Assembly: GCA_949775045.1 (NCBI GenBank)
Contig: OX459103.1
Location: forward strand, 15,982,807-16,046,806
Source: Metridium senile
Lineage: Eukaryota; Cnidaria; Anthozoa; Actiniaria; Metridiidae
DNA: 64,000 nt
Direction of reading: 5' to 3'
The position numbers were made by a program, and so were the translations under genes. The stretch's first letter is position 1. Every line of letters begins with the position of its first letter. The notes beneath the pieces are model-generated. The model was given only the letters and a program-made list of their open reading frames with translations. It was not told the origin of the DNA and ran no database searches. Positions 32,040 to 43,400 of the stretch are shown here, in pieces.

Positions 32040-32925
32040 AGACATTAAAAAATGTCACGTGGCACCATATAAGTTTGCTCTAAATGGTCGATTCAAGTGA
32101 ACATATATTATTCATAATTTATTATACAGTTAAAAATTTAAATTTAAATTGCTAAAAACAAACAAACAAAGAATCACGTGTCAATTGTTGTGGTGTTGAG
32201 AGGCTCTCTCTGTAAAAGCGGACTAGAAGACTTCGAGTTGAAAATCAAAGCTCCTTCATTTTCTACCTGTGAGAAGTACTTTCTATAAATGAGTCACAAA
32301 TCGGCAATTTTTGGCGATACATATTAAATATATTTTTTAGATGCGTTTGAAGTTTGGGACTGAGCAGTCTGGGGTTTTTTTTCGGCATAATTTTCGAGTG
32401 GATTTGGTGCGACTTCGCAAATTCGTCATTGAGGAACATGAGGAACATGCACGTATTTTTTTGCCTACTTTTTAGCATAGCTAGAAAGGATATCATTGTA
32501 ACATCTATAATTGGCACAATATCATTGCTATTGCTTTTTTCCTTGAAAACACCATAGTTAACTGGTTCACGAAAAAGATAAGTGGCTCCTGTTGAAAGGT
32601 CAAAAACTCAAATTTCCGGGAAAGGACCACACAAAGATGATATTTGCTAATTCCATACCTTAGCGAATAATAAAATGCAAAAACATCATGCGGTTTTTAT
32701 CTTCTTCACTGATTTAGCTATGAACTAATAAGCATTGACGTTTTCATAGGTTGATTTAATGCCGTCGCCATCATCAGGCAGCATTGTATACACAATGTAT
32801 TCAGTATAGAATCCATACTTTTAAACATTTTGTAATAGATAAGAAAGTATTTTAGCTACGAAGAAGTCTTTGAGATGTCAATATTTGATTTTTCTAACTA
32901 CTTGGTATAGCTTGACCGTGATGTT
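32040..32925. other. Non-coding stretch
   Basis: No gene or defined element recognised. Overlapping ORFs on both strands at about 32,263-32,557 are weak. Confidence 0.4.
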
Positions 32926-32929
32926 TACA

Positions 32930-33172
32930 AATGGAAACTAGCGAGTAAACTAGTAAAGAATGCGTCGGTGTTTGATATAAACGATACGTAATATAATGAA
33001 ATCTGTAACACCGTAAAAAAATGTTGACTTTAAATAACTTTACTGATGTTTCGAGCTTTAGCCCTTCGTCGGATTCTAAAGCTCGAGGATGAAGCTCGAA
33101 ACCTCAGTAAAGTTAAGTCAACATTTTTTACGGTGTTACAAATTTCATTATATTACCTATCGTGATGTTTAC
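32930..33172. mobile_element. MITE F, copy (TIR ...GGTAATATAATGAAATYTGTAACACC)
   Basis: Arms with TAATATAATGAAATCTGTAA and ACACCGTAAAAAAATGTTGA and the complement at 33,115-33,172 surround a centre with TTTCGAGCTTTAGCCCTTCG and its own inverted partner. Other copies: 45,385-45,687, 52,195-52,428, and a fragment at 27,402-27,476. Confidence 0.75.
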
Positions 33173-33174
33173 AT

Positions 33175-34265
33175 ATACATTTTAGGACTTCATGTCCACA
33201 GCTCCGCTCTCACAGAGACAGCCTCTTAATCTCTACTTTACGTGGACAACCTCAATGACACTGACTGTATTAAATAATATAAATATAATAACAATTGCAA
33301 ACTACAATAATAATTACAATTATTCGCCGAGGTAAGGTGAAGCGTGAATAATTATGTGATTAATAACCGAGACGGAGTGAAGGTTATTACTTATCGATAT
33401 TCACTGAGCCTGAGGCGAATAACTCTTCTACTATAAATACAAAAGTGACTACAGCTATTTCAAAAATCGTTGAACATTGAATAGTGCATTCCAAGACGAA
33501 GGAAGCATTGATATTGTGGGTCTCATTAATTTTGAAATGAAAAATCAATATACAGCGCGGCAATATTTACTCCCCATAACTAGCTCGTGTATTGTTTTGA
33601 ATGCAAATGCACTAAGAATAAAATAACTAATTATCATTTATTTTACTTTAAACAATATTGCCTGTCCCAAAATGCATTTCGGTCTTGCAATGCACTATTC
33701 AGTATGCAGTATTCTACATTTTTTGAAATAGCTGTATATAAAAATATACAATAACCAGCCTTTTATGAAGAAAAACTGCTCATTTGTAAAGATCGATCTA
33801 GAAATAATGTGATCAATTTCTCGACCAATCACCGAGCGCAATTTTCTATAATCACTTATTTATATATACTAGTTTTATTAATTAACCCAATACCTATTAT
33901 GAAAATGATTCTATCTTAGCATTCAAAAGGAAATTATTAGAATCGTCGTAATGAACACGCAGAAGCTAATGCATACGAATTCAAACAATAGCTAGATTTT
34001 GCTAATTTGCGTTATATTCGGCACATGTGAAATGCAACTTTTGAACTAGACCTAATATATTTAGTATTGTCTTTTAAGTATAATCCTTTAGATTATATTT
34101 ATGTTTTTACATACACCCACAATTCCTTTCGATCATGCATTCCTGAAGAAATTAGCTAAAAAAAACCCCTAAAAACAAAAGTACTTATTTTGCAATGAAT
34201 TTACAACCTTTAACGGTTGTTACTTTAATTTTAATCCACTATTGTTAACAAATCCAATGTAAAAC
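33175..34265. other. Non-coding AT-rich stretch
   Basis: No protein seen. Around 33,300-33,850 an inverted arrangement of AATAATTACAATTATTCGCC / GGCGAATAACTCTTC and of TCAAAAATCG..GCATTCCAAGACG / CTTGCAATGCACTATTCAG suggests another old fold-back, but its ends cannot be set. Confidence 0.4.
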
Positions 34266-34918
34266 CTCTCAGTTAAAAGTTTGTTTACCGCTTCATTTTA
34301 CAATAATAATAGACATATTATATATCATTTTAAAGCTTATATAACAGAGAATAAGACTGTGTATGTTTTGTTATATACAACAATTTTCTGTAAGATATGC
34401 TCTTCGAAAAATCTCAAAATTAACAGCCTTCAATGCGAGTTGTTTAAAAAAGTATAAGTCAAAAAGTTCATACTGCTTTGCCATCATTTATTCGTTATGT
34501 CAATCAACACATATTGGTCTTCCAAACTTTATCCAGTTTTTTTGATAAAATGCTTAGTTTTGAAGTTATGGCCCGTTTTGTTATTTAACTTGAAGTTTTA
34601 ACAATGAGTCGACTTTGAAACACATTTATTCAAGAACGAAGCATTTTATCAAAAAAACTGGACACGGTTTTGAACACATGTATGTGCTGATTGACATAAT
34701 GCAAAAATGACGGCGAAGTAGTAGGAACTTTTGGACTTATACTTTTTTTAATGAAAGCGCTCGATTTTGAGATTTTATGTGAAGCATTGGTTAAAGATAT
34801 TCTTTTTCTTAAAAAAACTTACATAGTGTTATTCTCTGTTATATAAGCTTTAAAATGACATATACTTTGTCTATCTTTATTGTTAAGTGACGCGCTAAAC
34901 AATTTTTAACTGAGAGCA
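34266..34918. mobile_element. Fold-back element D, copy 2
   Basis: Arms starting CTCTCAGTTAAAAGTTTGTT and its complement at 34,898-34,918 extend about 280 bp, with TATATCATTTTAAAGCTTAT / ATAAGCTTTAAAATGACATA and AAAATTCTGG-type central sequence around CCAGTTTTTTTGATAAAATG. The right flank CGCGAACGTGGACAGTAACC resembles the end of copy 1. No transposase. Confidence 0.65.
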
Positions 34919-34974
34919 CCCCGCGAACGTGGACAGTAACCTTAATCGTTTTTACAGCGAGTAAACATTACATG

Positions 34975-35960
34975 CATGAATATATATATATGTATATATA
35001 CTGAATTATTTGATTAACCACTACTAACCATTTCTACATTGAGTAACGCTGGATACATGAATACATTCTGTTATTTGAGTTTAATCGTTTATACAGTGAG
35101 TAACTCTGGATACATGCATGGATATATTCAGTTAGAGTGGTTTTAATTAACCCGTGAAACAAAGTGTATATATTAGTTTAAGTGTTATCGTCAAATAACA
35201 ACAGTCGTTTTACGCTATGTAAATGTAATTACTATTGTTATTAAAAGAACACAATGGAATGAAGGTACCATTATAACACACTAAAATGTGTTTCACGGTT
35301 TAACAAAAACTACTCTATTTGATTAACCACTAGTAAGTGGTTGTTTCAGTGAGTAGAGTACAAACACTAAAAGTGTGCAACATAAATACCACTAAATACT
35401 GCTAAATTATGCAAATTGTTCTCTATTGTTTAATCAACACTATTTAGTGGTAAATAGTACAAAGTATTGCACACTTTTAGTGTTTGTACTTTACCTTTAA
35501 ATGTATCAATTTACTCAGATATTTGAATAACCACTATTTAGTCGTGTATACAGTGAGTAGCTTTAAATGTATCGATTTACTCAGCTATTTGATTAACCAC
35601 TATTTAGTCGTGTCTATAGTGAGTAGCTTTACATGTATCGATTTACCCAGCTATTTGAGTAACCACTATTTAGTCGTGTCTACATTGAGTAGCTTTAAAT
35701 GTATCGATTTACTCAGCTATTTGAGTCACAACTATTTAGTGGTGTCTACAGTGAGTAACTCTGGATACATCAAATCAGTTATTTGAGGAACCACTGCAGT
35801 GATTAAAAGTGGATGCATAAATTGACTCAATGATCTGTCAAATCTGACTCATTTTACAATGTGTAACTGCATGTGCAGTTTCACAGATTCATTTTGATAT
35901 TTGAGTAAACAGTGGTTTTACAGTGAGCTAGTAACTGGATGCATTGACTAATATATTGAA
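34975..35960 (+). repeat. 66-bp satellite array, interrupted by a MITE
   Basis: The best units, at 35,500-35,790, run TTTAAATGTATCGATTTACT, then CAGCTATTTGATTAACCACT and ATTTAGTCGTGTCTACAGTG. The 66-bp period leaves a repetitive ORF open, which is not a gene. Degenerate units extend on both sides to about 34,975 and 35,960. MITE B is inserted at 35,359-35,495. Confidence 0.85.
35359..35495 (+). mobile_element. MITE B, complete copy (about 137 bp)
   Basis: TIRs GTACAAACACTAAAAGTGTG and its complement CACACTTTTAGTGTTTGTAC bound a body containing TGTTTAATCAACACTATTTA. It sits inside the 66-bp satellite. Pieces of the same MITE lie in the centre of the 6,382-10,283 element. Confidence 0.8.
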
Positions 35961-36590
35961 ACAGTCACTGCATATTTTTCGAACCAATAATTTTCTTTGC
36001 TTAAAAAAGTGCAGCCTTGGATGCAAAAAAAACTAATATTTTTCCATGGCCAAATACTACAGTTTTTTGTTATCTAGCACCTCTGTAGAATTTCACAAAA
36101 GGCGCATTTGTACAGGGATAAACTCGATTCGGAGTAAATTTAAATCTTCTCTCTAGTGTTTAGCGGTATAATTTTAATTCCCCTTACTTGGCTTGGAATT
36201 TGTGAATATTTTTACAACAAATCGAGGCATTGTCTGTGTGAATGCGCCTTTTGTCAAATAGTACAGCGGTGCTAGATAACGCGAGACTGGAGTATTGTAG
36301 CATGGTGAATTGAATAATTGAAATAATGAACTAAATTTGTCAACTGACCGTTGTCTTAAGAATGTGACTTCCTATTTCTCAGTGAGCGTGAAAGCTAAGG
36401 GAGGTTCATCAGACAAGAGAACTGCGAATTCGTTATTTTGAAAACGAGCTATTTCTCACTGGTTTCATCAGTGCAGAACTGGAATACTATGTAATAAAGA
36501 TAATACTGAGAGAAAATGGTTCAACAACTTTAAATAAACGTACTGAATTTGTTGCAGTTAAAGTTTACAGTTTGCTGACTCTGACTTGAA
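35960..36590. other. Non-coding stretch
   Basis: No gene. TTTTTTGTTATCTAGCACC ... GGCGCATTTGTACAGGGA and its complement near 36,240-36,280 form an inverted pair, so a further small fold-back at about 36,060-36,285 is possible. Confidence 0.4.
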
Positions 36591-36599
36591 TTTTGTTAA

Positions 36600-37205
36600 G
36601 CATTTTCATAAAATCCTTTTAGCCACAGACGCTTTTTCTTCTCTTCATCCCTCCCCCTCTCTTCGGTATTTCCTTCTTTTTCTCTTTCCACTCCCACTTC
36701 TCATTTTCCTCATTCTTCTTTTGCTCGCCCTTCACCTTCTTCTTCTCCACTGCAACTTCTCCTTCTCCTCATCCTTCTCCTCCTTCCTTTTAAACCCCCA
36801 CTTTTCCTTCTCCTCTTCCTTCTTCTTTTCTAGGCTTCACCCTTTTCTTCTCTTCATCGTTCTCCTTCTCCTAATTCTTCTCCGTCTCTTCTGTTTCCCT
36901 TCCCTTCCAATCCCTCTTCCACTTCTCGTCACCAATCTTCTTCTCCTTGTCCTTCTACTTCTTTCCGGCCTCTTCCACTTCTCTTCATCCATCCTTTTTT
37001 TTCCCTTCTCCTTTTTCTTCTTCTTCGTATTCTTAGCCTTTCCCTTCTACTTCCACTCATCCTTCTCCTTGTCTTCTTCCATTTCTCATTTTGATATTTT
37101 TCTCCTCATCCGTCTGCTTCCTCTTCCACTTCTCCTTCTCATTCTTTGCCTTCCACTCCCACATCTTCTCCAGCCCTCCTCTACCGTTGCATTCTATTAC
37201 TTATT
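36600..37205 (+). repeat. Pyrimidine-rich CTTCTCC tract (about 600 bp)
   Basis: Almost pure C/T sequence in imperfect TTCTCC/CTTCTT units. The 211-codon Leu/Ser/Phe ORF is a composition artefact. On the minus strand it is a purine-rich stretch just past the poly-A signal of the M13 peptidase gene. Confidence 0.9.
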
Positions 37206-37208
37206 TGC

Positions 37209-37214
37209 TTTATT
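37209..37214 (-). terminator. Poly-A signal AATAAA of the M13 peptidase gene
   Basis: AATAAA on the minus strand, about 153 nt after the TAA at 37,367-37,369, in the context TTTGAATAAAGCAAATAAG. It is the first AATAAA downstream of the stop. Confidence 0.6.
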
Positions 37215-37366
37215 CAAATAGCAAACGTAAAAATTTCGAACCAAAATTTTGTTTTTGTTAAACAGAAACACTAATTACACTAAATCGTAAACCTAAAATA
37301 ATCCCTGGTCCCAACCGAAGCTGTTTTGGTTCTGCAGTCTTTACCAATAATAAACCATCCATTGAT

Positions 37367-37466
37367 TTACCAAATTTTACACTTTTTGGCAGGATTCATG
37401 GGTGAGCCCACGGGACAGCGGAACGCCTTGGCAAACTCTTTGGAGTTCATGGCCACACCTTTGACC
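37367..37466 (-). CDS. M13 peptidase exon 18 (C-terminus)
   Basis: Acceptor attgtag|G completes an AGG codon. It encodes [32 protein letters not shown] and TAA. The terminal CxxW is the family signature. Confidence 0.95.
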
Positions 37467-40400
37467 CTACAATAAAAAAGCAAAGTATACATTTATTGTA
37501 AACATTTATACACTGCAAAAACGGCTGAGTAGATACACCTCACTATATTGAGTTAATCATGCATTCAGGATGTCATTGACACTTTATAGTGAATTAACCC
37601 AACTCATTATCAAGAGTAAACATAAATATAGACGGCCATTGAGTACAATGTACTCAATATATTGAGTTTAACTTCACTTTTACTCACTATAGAGTTGGGT
37701 TAACTCACTATAGAGTTGGATTTACTCACTATAAAGTGTCATCCTGAATGCATTATTTACTCAATATTGTGAGGTGTATCTACTGAGCCGTTTTTGCAGT
37801 GTATATGTTTTGCTTTTGTTTATCAGCATTTGTCTGTAGCAAAAGGAGAGATATGTAAGCACCTGTTTAAATTAATGAACTCATGAATAAACTGAAAACT
37901 TTACAAAAGAAATTATGACCATGACTAGTGTTGTGTACACCTATTTCAATTAACGTTGTCCATCTGGAATGGTTGATCTGAGACCGATAGGTATTGTGGG
38001 AGCTCTTTAAATTTCAAATACATTGTTTTAATCACACTTGAATGGTGCTGAATTACAGATAACAGTATTTCAGAAGTAAACATTAATATTCAAGCGTGAT
38101 TATAATAATACATTTGCAGTTTAACGAGCTCCCACAATTCCTATCGGTCTCAGATCAACCATTCCAGATGGACAACGTTAATTGAAATAGGTGTATCTCA
38201 TACAACACTAGTGTTGTATAAACTGATTTTAAGAAAATTTTAGCTTGAAATTTCTAAACGAGATCTATCTTAATGCCCTTTTAGACGGGCCCAACATGTT
38301 GGAAAACAATACTGGTACAACGTGTTGGACCTCTTTGAATTAACACCCTGTTGGATGGTGCTGGATGAGATATCATCCAACATTTCTTTTGTTCTCGTTA
38401 TCAACAAACCGTTTCGCAACAATTTTGGTCCAACATGTGGGCAGTTTAAACCGAGCTTTAATCTTGAAAAATTAGGTAAAATTTATAAGAACTAACCTAG
38501 ACGTTTTTTAGGTCGTTTACAATATTTGCGCCCGTTTTATATCGGCGCCTTCGGCTTGTGTATGCCGATACAACACGCCCGCTCATGTTGTAAACATCAC
38601 TTTTAGAAAGCTTATCTGAGAGCACTGATACATAGCTTTGGCTACCTGTTGTTTATTTAGCCCTTGTAGGAGAACACCCCACACATTTTGCAACGCGGAA
38701 GCAGGGCAAAAAGACTCTATATTGGATTTTACAAACCACAAAGACGAAAAATAAAGGTCACTAGTAATCTTCGTTATCTGTTATTAAAAACAAGCAAAAT
38801 ATACAAAATTTAAGGATGGTTTCTATCTAGGCTCAGATTTCAGCCGTTGGGGTTTCGTGCGCCCGCGATACTCTCCCCACTAACGGCTGGGCGCATCGGC
38901 TTGGCATTGTTTTTCTCAGCCAATCAGCGATTTGCCCCTCGAAAATCGAGGGGCATAATATTAATAAATTAAAATTCATCGTGAACATTATGGCGGATAA
39001 GAGTGACTTCGAAAGTGCTTGTTCACATGCTTTGAAATCGTTTGGTTTCGAGAAATCTAAGGATATTCAACGAAGGAATAAGTAAAAGGCAAAGATGTTT
39101 TTGTTTATCTACTGACTGGCTCAGGAAAATCATTGATTTTCCAAACAGCGCCGCTTGTTTTCCACCATGGAAGGATCCATTGTTTTGGTTATTTTACCTT
39201 TGGTTTCTCTCATGAGAGACCAAGAGAACTTCTTAACATCCAAAGACATTAAGATTGCCTTGATAGGCCAAGAAGAGGATGGCGAATGAGTAATATGCTA
39301 AACAAATACGAAGTTTTCATTTTAAATTACGGCGGTGATTGTAAGTTGTCATTTGTATCGAAACTCGTAATTATCGTCTTTATTTAATACTTGATTTTTT
39401 TTCTCAATAAACCTAAACTACACAGCTATATTCTTAGAATAACTACATTTAAATCCAAAATGTTTACTTTCAAAATTAAAACTGGTTTATTATTCGCGGT
39501 TGTAACATATACTCAAGCGGCTCTCTAAACGAGTCAACAATGTGACTAATGTGTATCGAAACGACTCTAGCTGTAATCATCGTCTTTATTGCTTGAATTT
39601 TTTCTCGATAAACCTTAAATACACAGCTATATTCTTTGAATAACTACATTTAAATCCAAAATGTTTACTTTCAAATTAAAACTGGTTTATTATGCGCGGT
39701 TGTAACATATACTCAAGCGGCTCTCTTAACGAGTCAACAATGTGTATCGAAACGACTCTAGCTGTAATTTTACTTCTTTATTGTTTGATTATTCTTAAAA
39801 TCCTATAAAAATGGACTATATACTTGGAACAAACAAAACGTTTACCATTGAAATAGCTTTTGCGCTGATTTGTCTCGATCGTTCTTTTGACAAATAACAT
39901 ACCCGATGGAATTGCTAAATGATATGCAGGTTTTGCTAAGAGTTGTTTCGAATTGAATTCGAATCATTTACAAATTTTAATAAAAGACCTTTTGACAATC
40001 AGGCCGTTGGAAAGTTTATTTACATTAGCTTACATTTCAACAAATTTTATTTCCGTTTCCGTTTTTTTATGCTATTAGCATAATTACGTCACGGACATGC
40101 GCGACACGTTTCGAAGCCGATGCGCCCAGCCGTTAGTGGGGAGAGTATCGCGGGCGCACGAAACCCCAACGGCTGAAATCTGAGCCTAGTTTCTATCTTT
40201 CCAATAACTTTTTTCTATATATTCAAGAACAAGGAAGAAACATCGATTTCAAGGCATTCCAAAGCTGTACTAGCCAATAATGTGGTTGTATTGAATTATT
40301 ATCCAATAAGTAAATAGTCGATAACTAAATAGACCAAAGTGCTAATAAACAAGGAACAATCTTACCTCAAAGGATTGATGGGGTGAAATCTGTCCATGTA

Positions 40401-43400
40401 AAGCTTAACACTATCCTTAGTGTATATTGAACAGAAGATCTAGAAAGAAAGATATTTTACAATATTTGTTTGTCTTTTCTTATTTCTTAATTATGTCAAA
40501 TACAGCTAGTCAAAGTCATTTCCAACGTCCACCTAAAAGAAATGTCACGTGACACCACATACGTTCACTCTAAACGCTTGATACTAGCATTGGACGTTGT
40601 GTTTATAGATTTCATAATTCTTATATATAGTTAAAAATTGAACATTTAACTGCAGAAAACAAAAACAAGAATCACGTGTCACTTGTTGTAGTGTTATAAC
40701 CTCTACTTTATGCCGGCAATGTTAATTGCAAAAGGAAAGTAGTTTTCCTTGTAAGTAAAATATCGATATACACTTACAGTGCGAATCGAAAAACCGTGGG
40801 CACCCAGAAATATTTAAGAAATCGTTTATTGTTCGTTGAACAACTCACAAAGAACTCTAACTACAAAAGGTTTATCATACTGCACATCAGTCAAACTTCT
40901 TGCTGTGATATAGTTGTTTCTGAGTTGTTCAACGAATAATAAACGATTTCTAAAATATTTCTAGGTGCCCACGGTTTTTTGATTCGCACTGTAATTGCAG
41001 TAATTTATTATATCAACAAAGGAATATCAAATAATAATAGTTAGAGTTCAACTTGATTGATCTTCTTTTGTTTTCTAATTAATTCCTTTTCCACAAAATT
41101 ACAACAGCTACGAGCTATATTCTTGCAATCGAGTTTCTAACAGTATGAAAACACTCAGTTGTCAAAAATAAAAATGTTTGAAAAAAATAAATTATTTGTA
41201 CATTGTGATGGATACCAATAGAATACTAAGGTTTTTAACTAAATATTTAAAGTAGATCAGAGGAAGTGAGTCTGAGTCTGATTCTTCCCGATTAGTAGGG
41301 CACATGATACGTGTCCAGCTAGAAGATTGTTTTTTATTTTATGACGTACCTGCGCGTATGCGACAAAGAAGACCTGTTCATGAGTGAGTTTAATCCCTGG
41401 TAACTGCTGTTCCTTGCCGTGTTCTTTTTCCCACAGTTTATAAGCCTTGGGACAAAAACATAAGCATTCATAAAACGTTACAACTGTAATTTGTGGAGAT
41501 TTATGTAAATATTGGTATCAATCTAAAACACCGCGGGGCCACAGAACAGCTTTTGTTCCTTTCTACCAATACCTAGCCTATAGAACAGCCGTTCTTATAA
41601 AACACGAGAACTCCAAAAGAACAACTGTGTTGCAGGCCAACCGATACTTTGTTCAGGTGAAGATCAAGGCCAGACAATAAAGTCCCAAAGTAATTAGCGC
41701 TATCTGTTTGTTTGTTTTTCAAAGTTTTTCTGTTTGTTTGCCTGTTGCTGCCTGTTTGCTTGTTTGTTTATACTTTTTTGTTTGTTGCAGCATGTTTGCT
41801 TGTTTGTTTATACTTTTTTGCCTGTTGCTGCCTGTTTGCTTGTTTGTTAATACTTTTTGTTTGTTGCAGCATGTTTGCTTGTTTGTTAATACTTTTTGTT
41901 TGTTGCAGCATGTTTGCTTGTTTGTTTATACATTTTGTTTGTTGCTGCATGTTTGCTTGTTAGTTAATACTTTTTTGTTTGTTGCTGCATGTTTGCTTGT
42001 TAGTTAATACTTTTTTGTTTGTTGCTGCATGTTTGCTTGTTAGTTAATACTTTTTTGTTTGTTGCTGCATGTTTGCTTGTTAGTTAATACTTTTTTGTTT
42101 GTTGCTGCCTGTTTGCTTGTTTGTTAATACTTTTTTGTTTGTTGCTGCATGTTTGCTTGTTAGTTAATACTTTTTTGTTTGTTGCTGCATGTTTGCTTGT
42201 TAGTTAATACTTTTTTGTTTGTTGCTGCATGTTTGCTTGTTTGTTAATACTTTTTTGTTTGTTGCGGCATGTTTGCTTGCTTGTTAATACTTTTTTGTTT
42301 GTTGCTGCATGTTTGCTTGTTTGTTTATACTTTTTGTTTGTTGCTGCATGTTTGCTTGTTTGTGTAATACTTTTTGTTTGTTGCTGCATGTTTGCTTGTT
42401 TGTTTATACTTTTTGTTTGTTGCTGCATGTTTGCTTGTTTAATTTGTTTATACTTTTTGTTTGTTGCTGCATGTTTGCTTGTTAGTTAATACTTTTTTGT
42501 TTGTTGCTGCATGTTTGCTTGTTTGTTAATACTTTTTTGTTTGTTGCTGCATGTTTGCTTGCTTGTTAATACTTTTTTGTTTGTTGCTGCATGTTTGCTT
42601 GTTAGTTAATACTTTTTGTTTGTTGCAGCATGTTTGCTTGTTAGTTAATACTTTTTGTTTGTTGCAGCATGTTTGCTTGTTAGTTAATACTTTTTGTTTG
42701 TTGCTGTATGTTTGCTTGTTAGTTAATACTTTTTGTTTATTGCAGCATGTTTGCTTGTTAGTTAATACTTTTTGTTTGTTGCTGCATGTTTGCTTGTTAG
42801 TTAATACTTTTTGTTTGTTGCAGCATGTTTGCTTGTTAGTTAATACTTTTTGTTTGTTGCTGCATGTTTGCTTGTTAGTTAATACTTTTTGTTTGTTGCT
42901 GCATGTTTGCTTGTTAGTTAATACTTTTTGTTTGTTGCTGCATGTTTGCTTGTTTGTTAATACTTTTTTTTTGTTTCTTGCTGCATGTTTGCTTGTTGTC
43001 TGTTTGTTTGCTTGTTTGTTTTTTCTTCCAGAATCTGACAAAGCGCCGTCTGCAGTTTGCCGACCAATTCCAACGAACTAATGGCGAGATCAATCAATCC
43101 CCCCGGCCTCTTGTGGAAAACACGCAGCCCTGTCCATTCGAAGGAAAATGCATGACATTTCGAGATGCAAGAAATTCAGAAATTGATAGGGCAGACATTG
43201 CCAACGCATATTGCTTGCTTGCTTTATTTGTTGTTAATGTTGTAAAGAAACGTCATATGGGACCGTTCTCTACGAGCTTGTAGTGTGATTTTTAGTATGA
43301 TTTTTACCTTAAAGGCTATTTCAGTTCCACCGTTGTCAGCAATTACTTCTCCCAAGACCCTTTTACCTTTCATCTATTGAAAAAAAGAATAAAGAACTTC

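Larger units (their letters stand above)
38828..40188 (+). mobile_element. Recent TIR element (Mutator-like) carrying a RecQ-type helicase fragment
   Basis: 1,361 bp with perfect 75-bp TIRs (TAGGCTCAGATTTCAGCCGT...) and a perfect 9-bp target duplication GTTTCTATC at 38,819-38,827 and 40,189-40,197. Long TIRs and a 9-bp duplication suit a Mutator-like element; the superfamily stays an inference. Inside are a helicase gene remnant (38,990-39,289) and a tandem duplication of about 200 bp. No transposase is present, so it must have been moved in trans. It sits in the last M13 intron. Confidence 0.85.

Noticed and set aside
36586..37221. 211-codon plus-strand ORF
   Set aside because: Translation is Leu/Ser/Phe from a C/T-only tract; no domain, and it reflects composition only.
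41701..43025. CRISPR-like array
   Set aside because: Direct tandem repeats with no unique spacers, in an animal intron.
42526..43081. Long repetitive ORFs on both strands (171 and 176 codons)
   Set aside because: Produced by the 39-bp period of the minisatellite, open in several frames; lies within an M13 intron.
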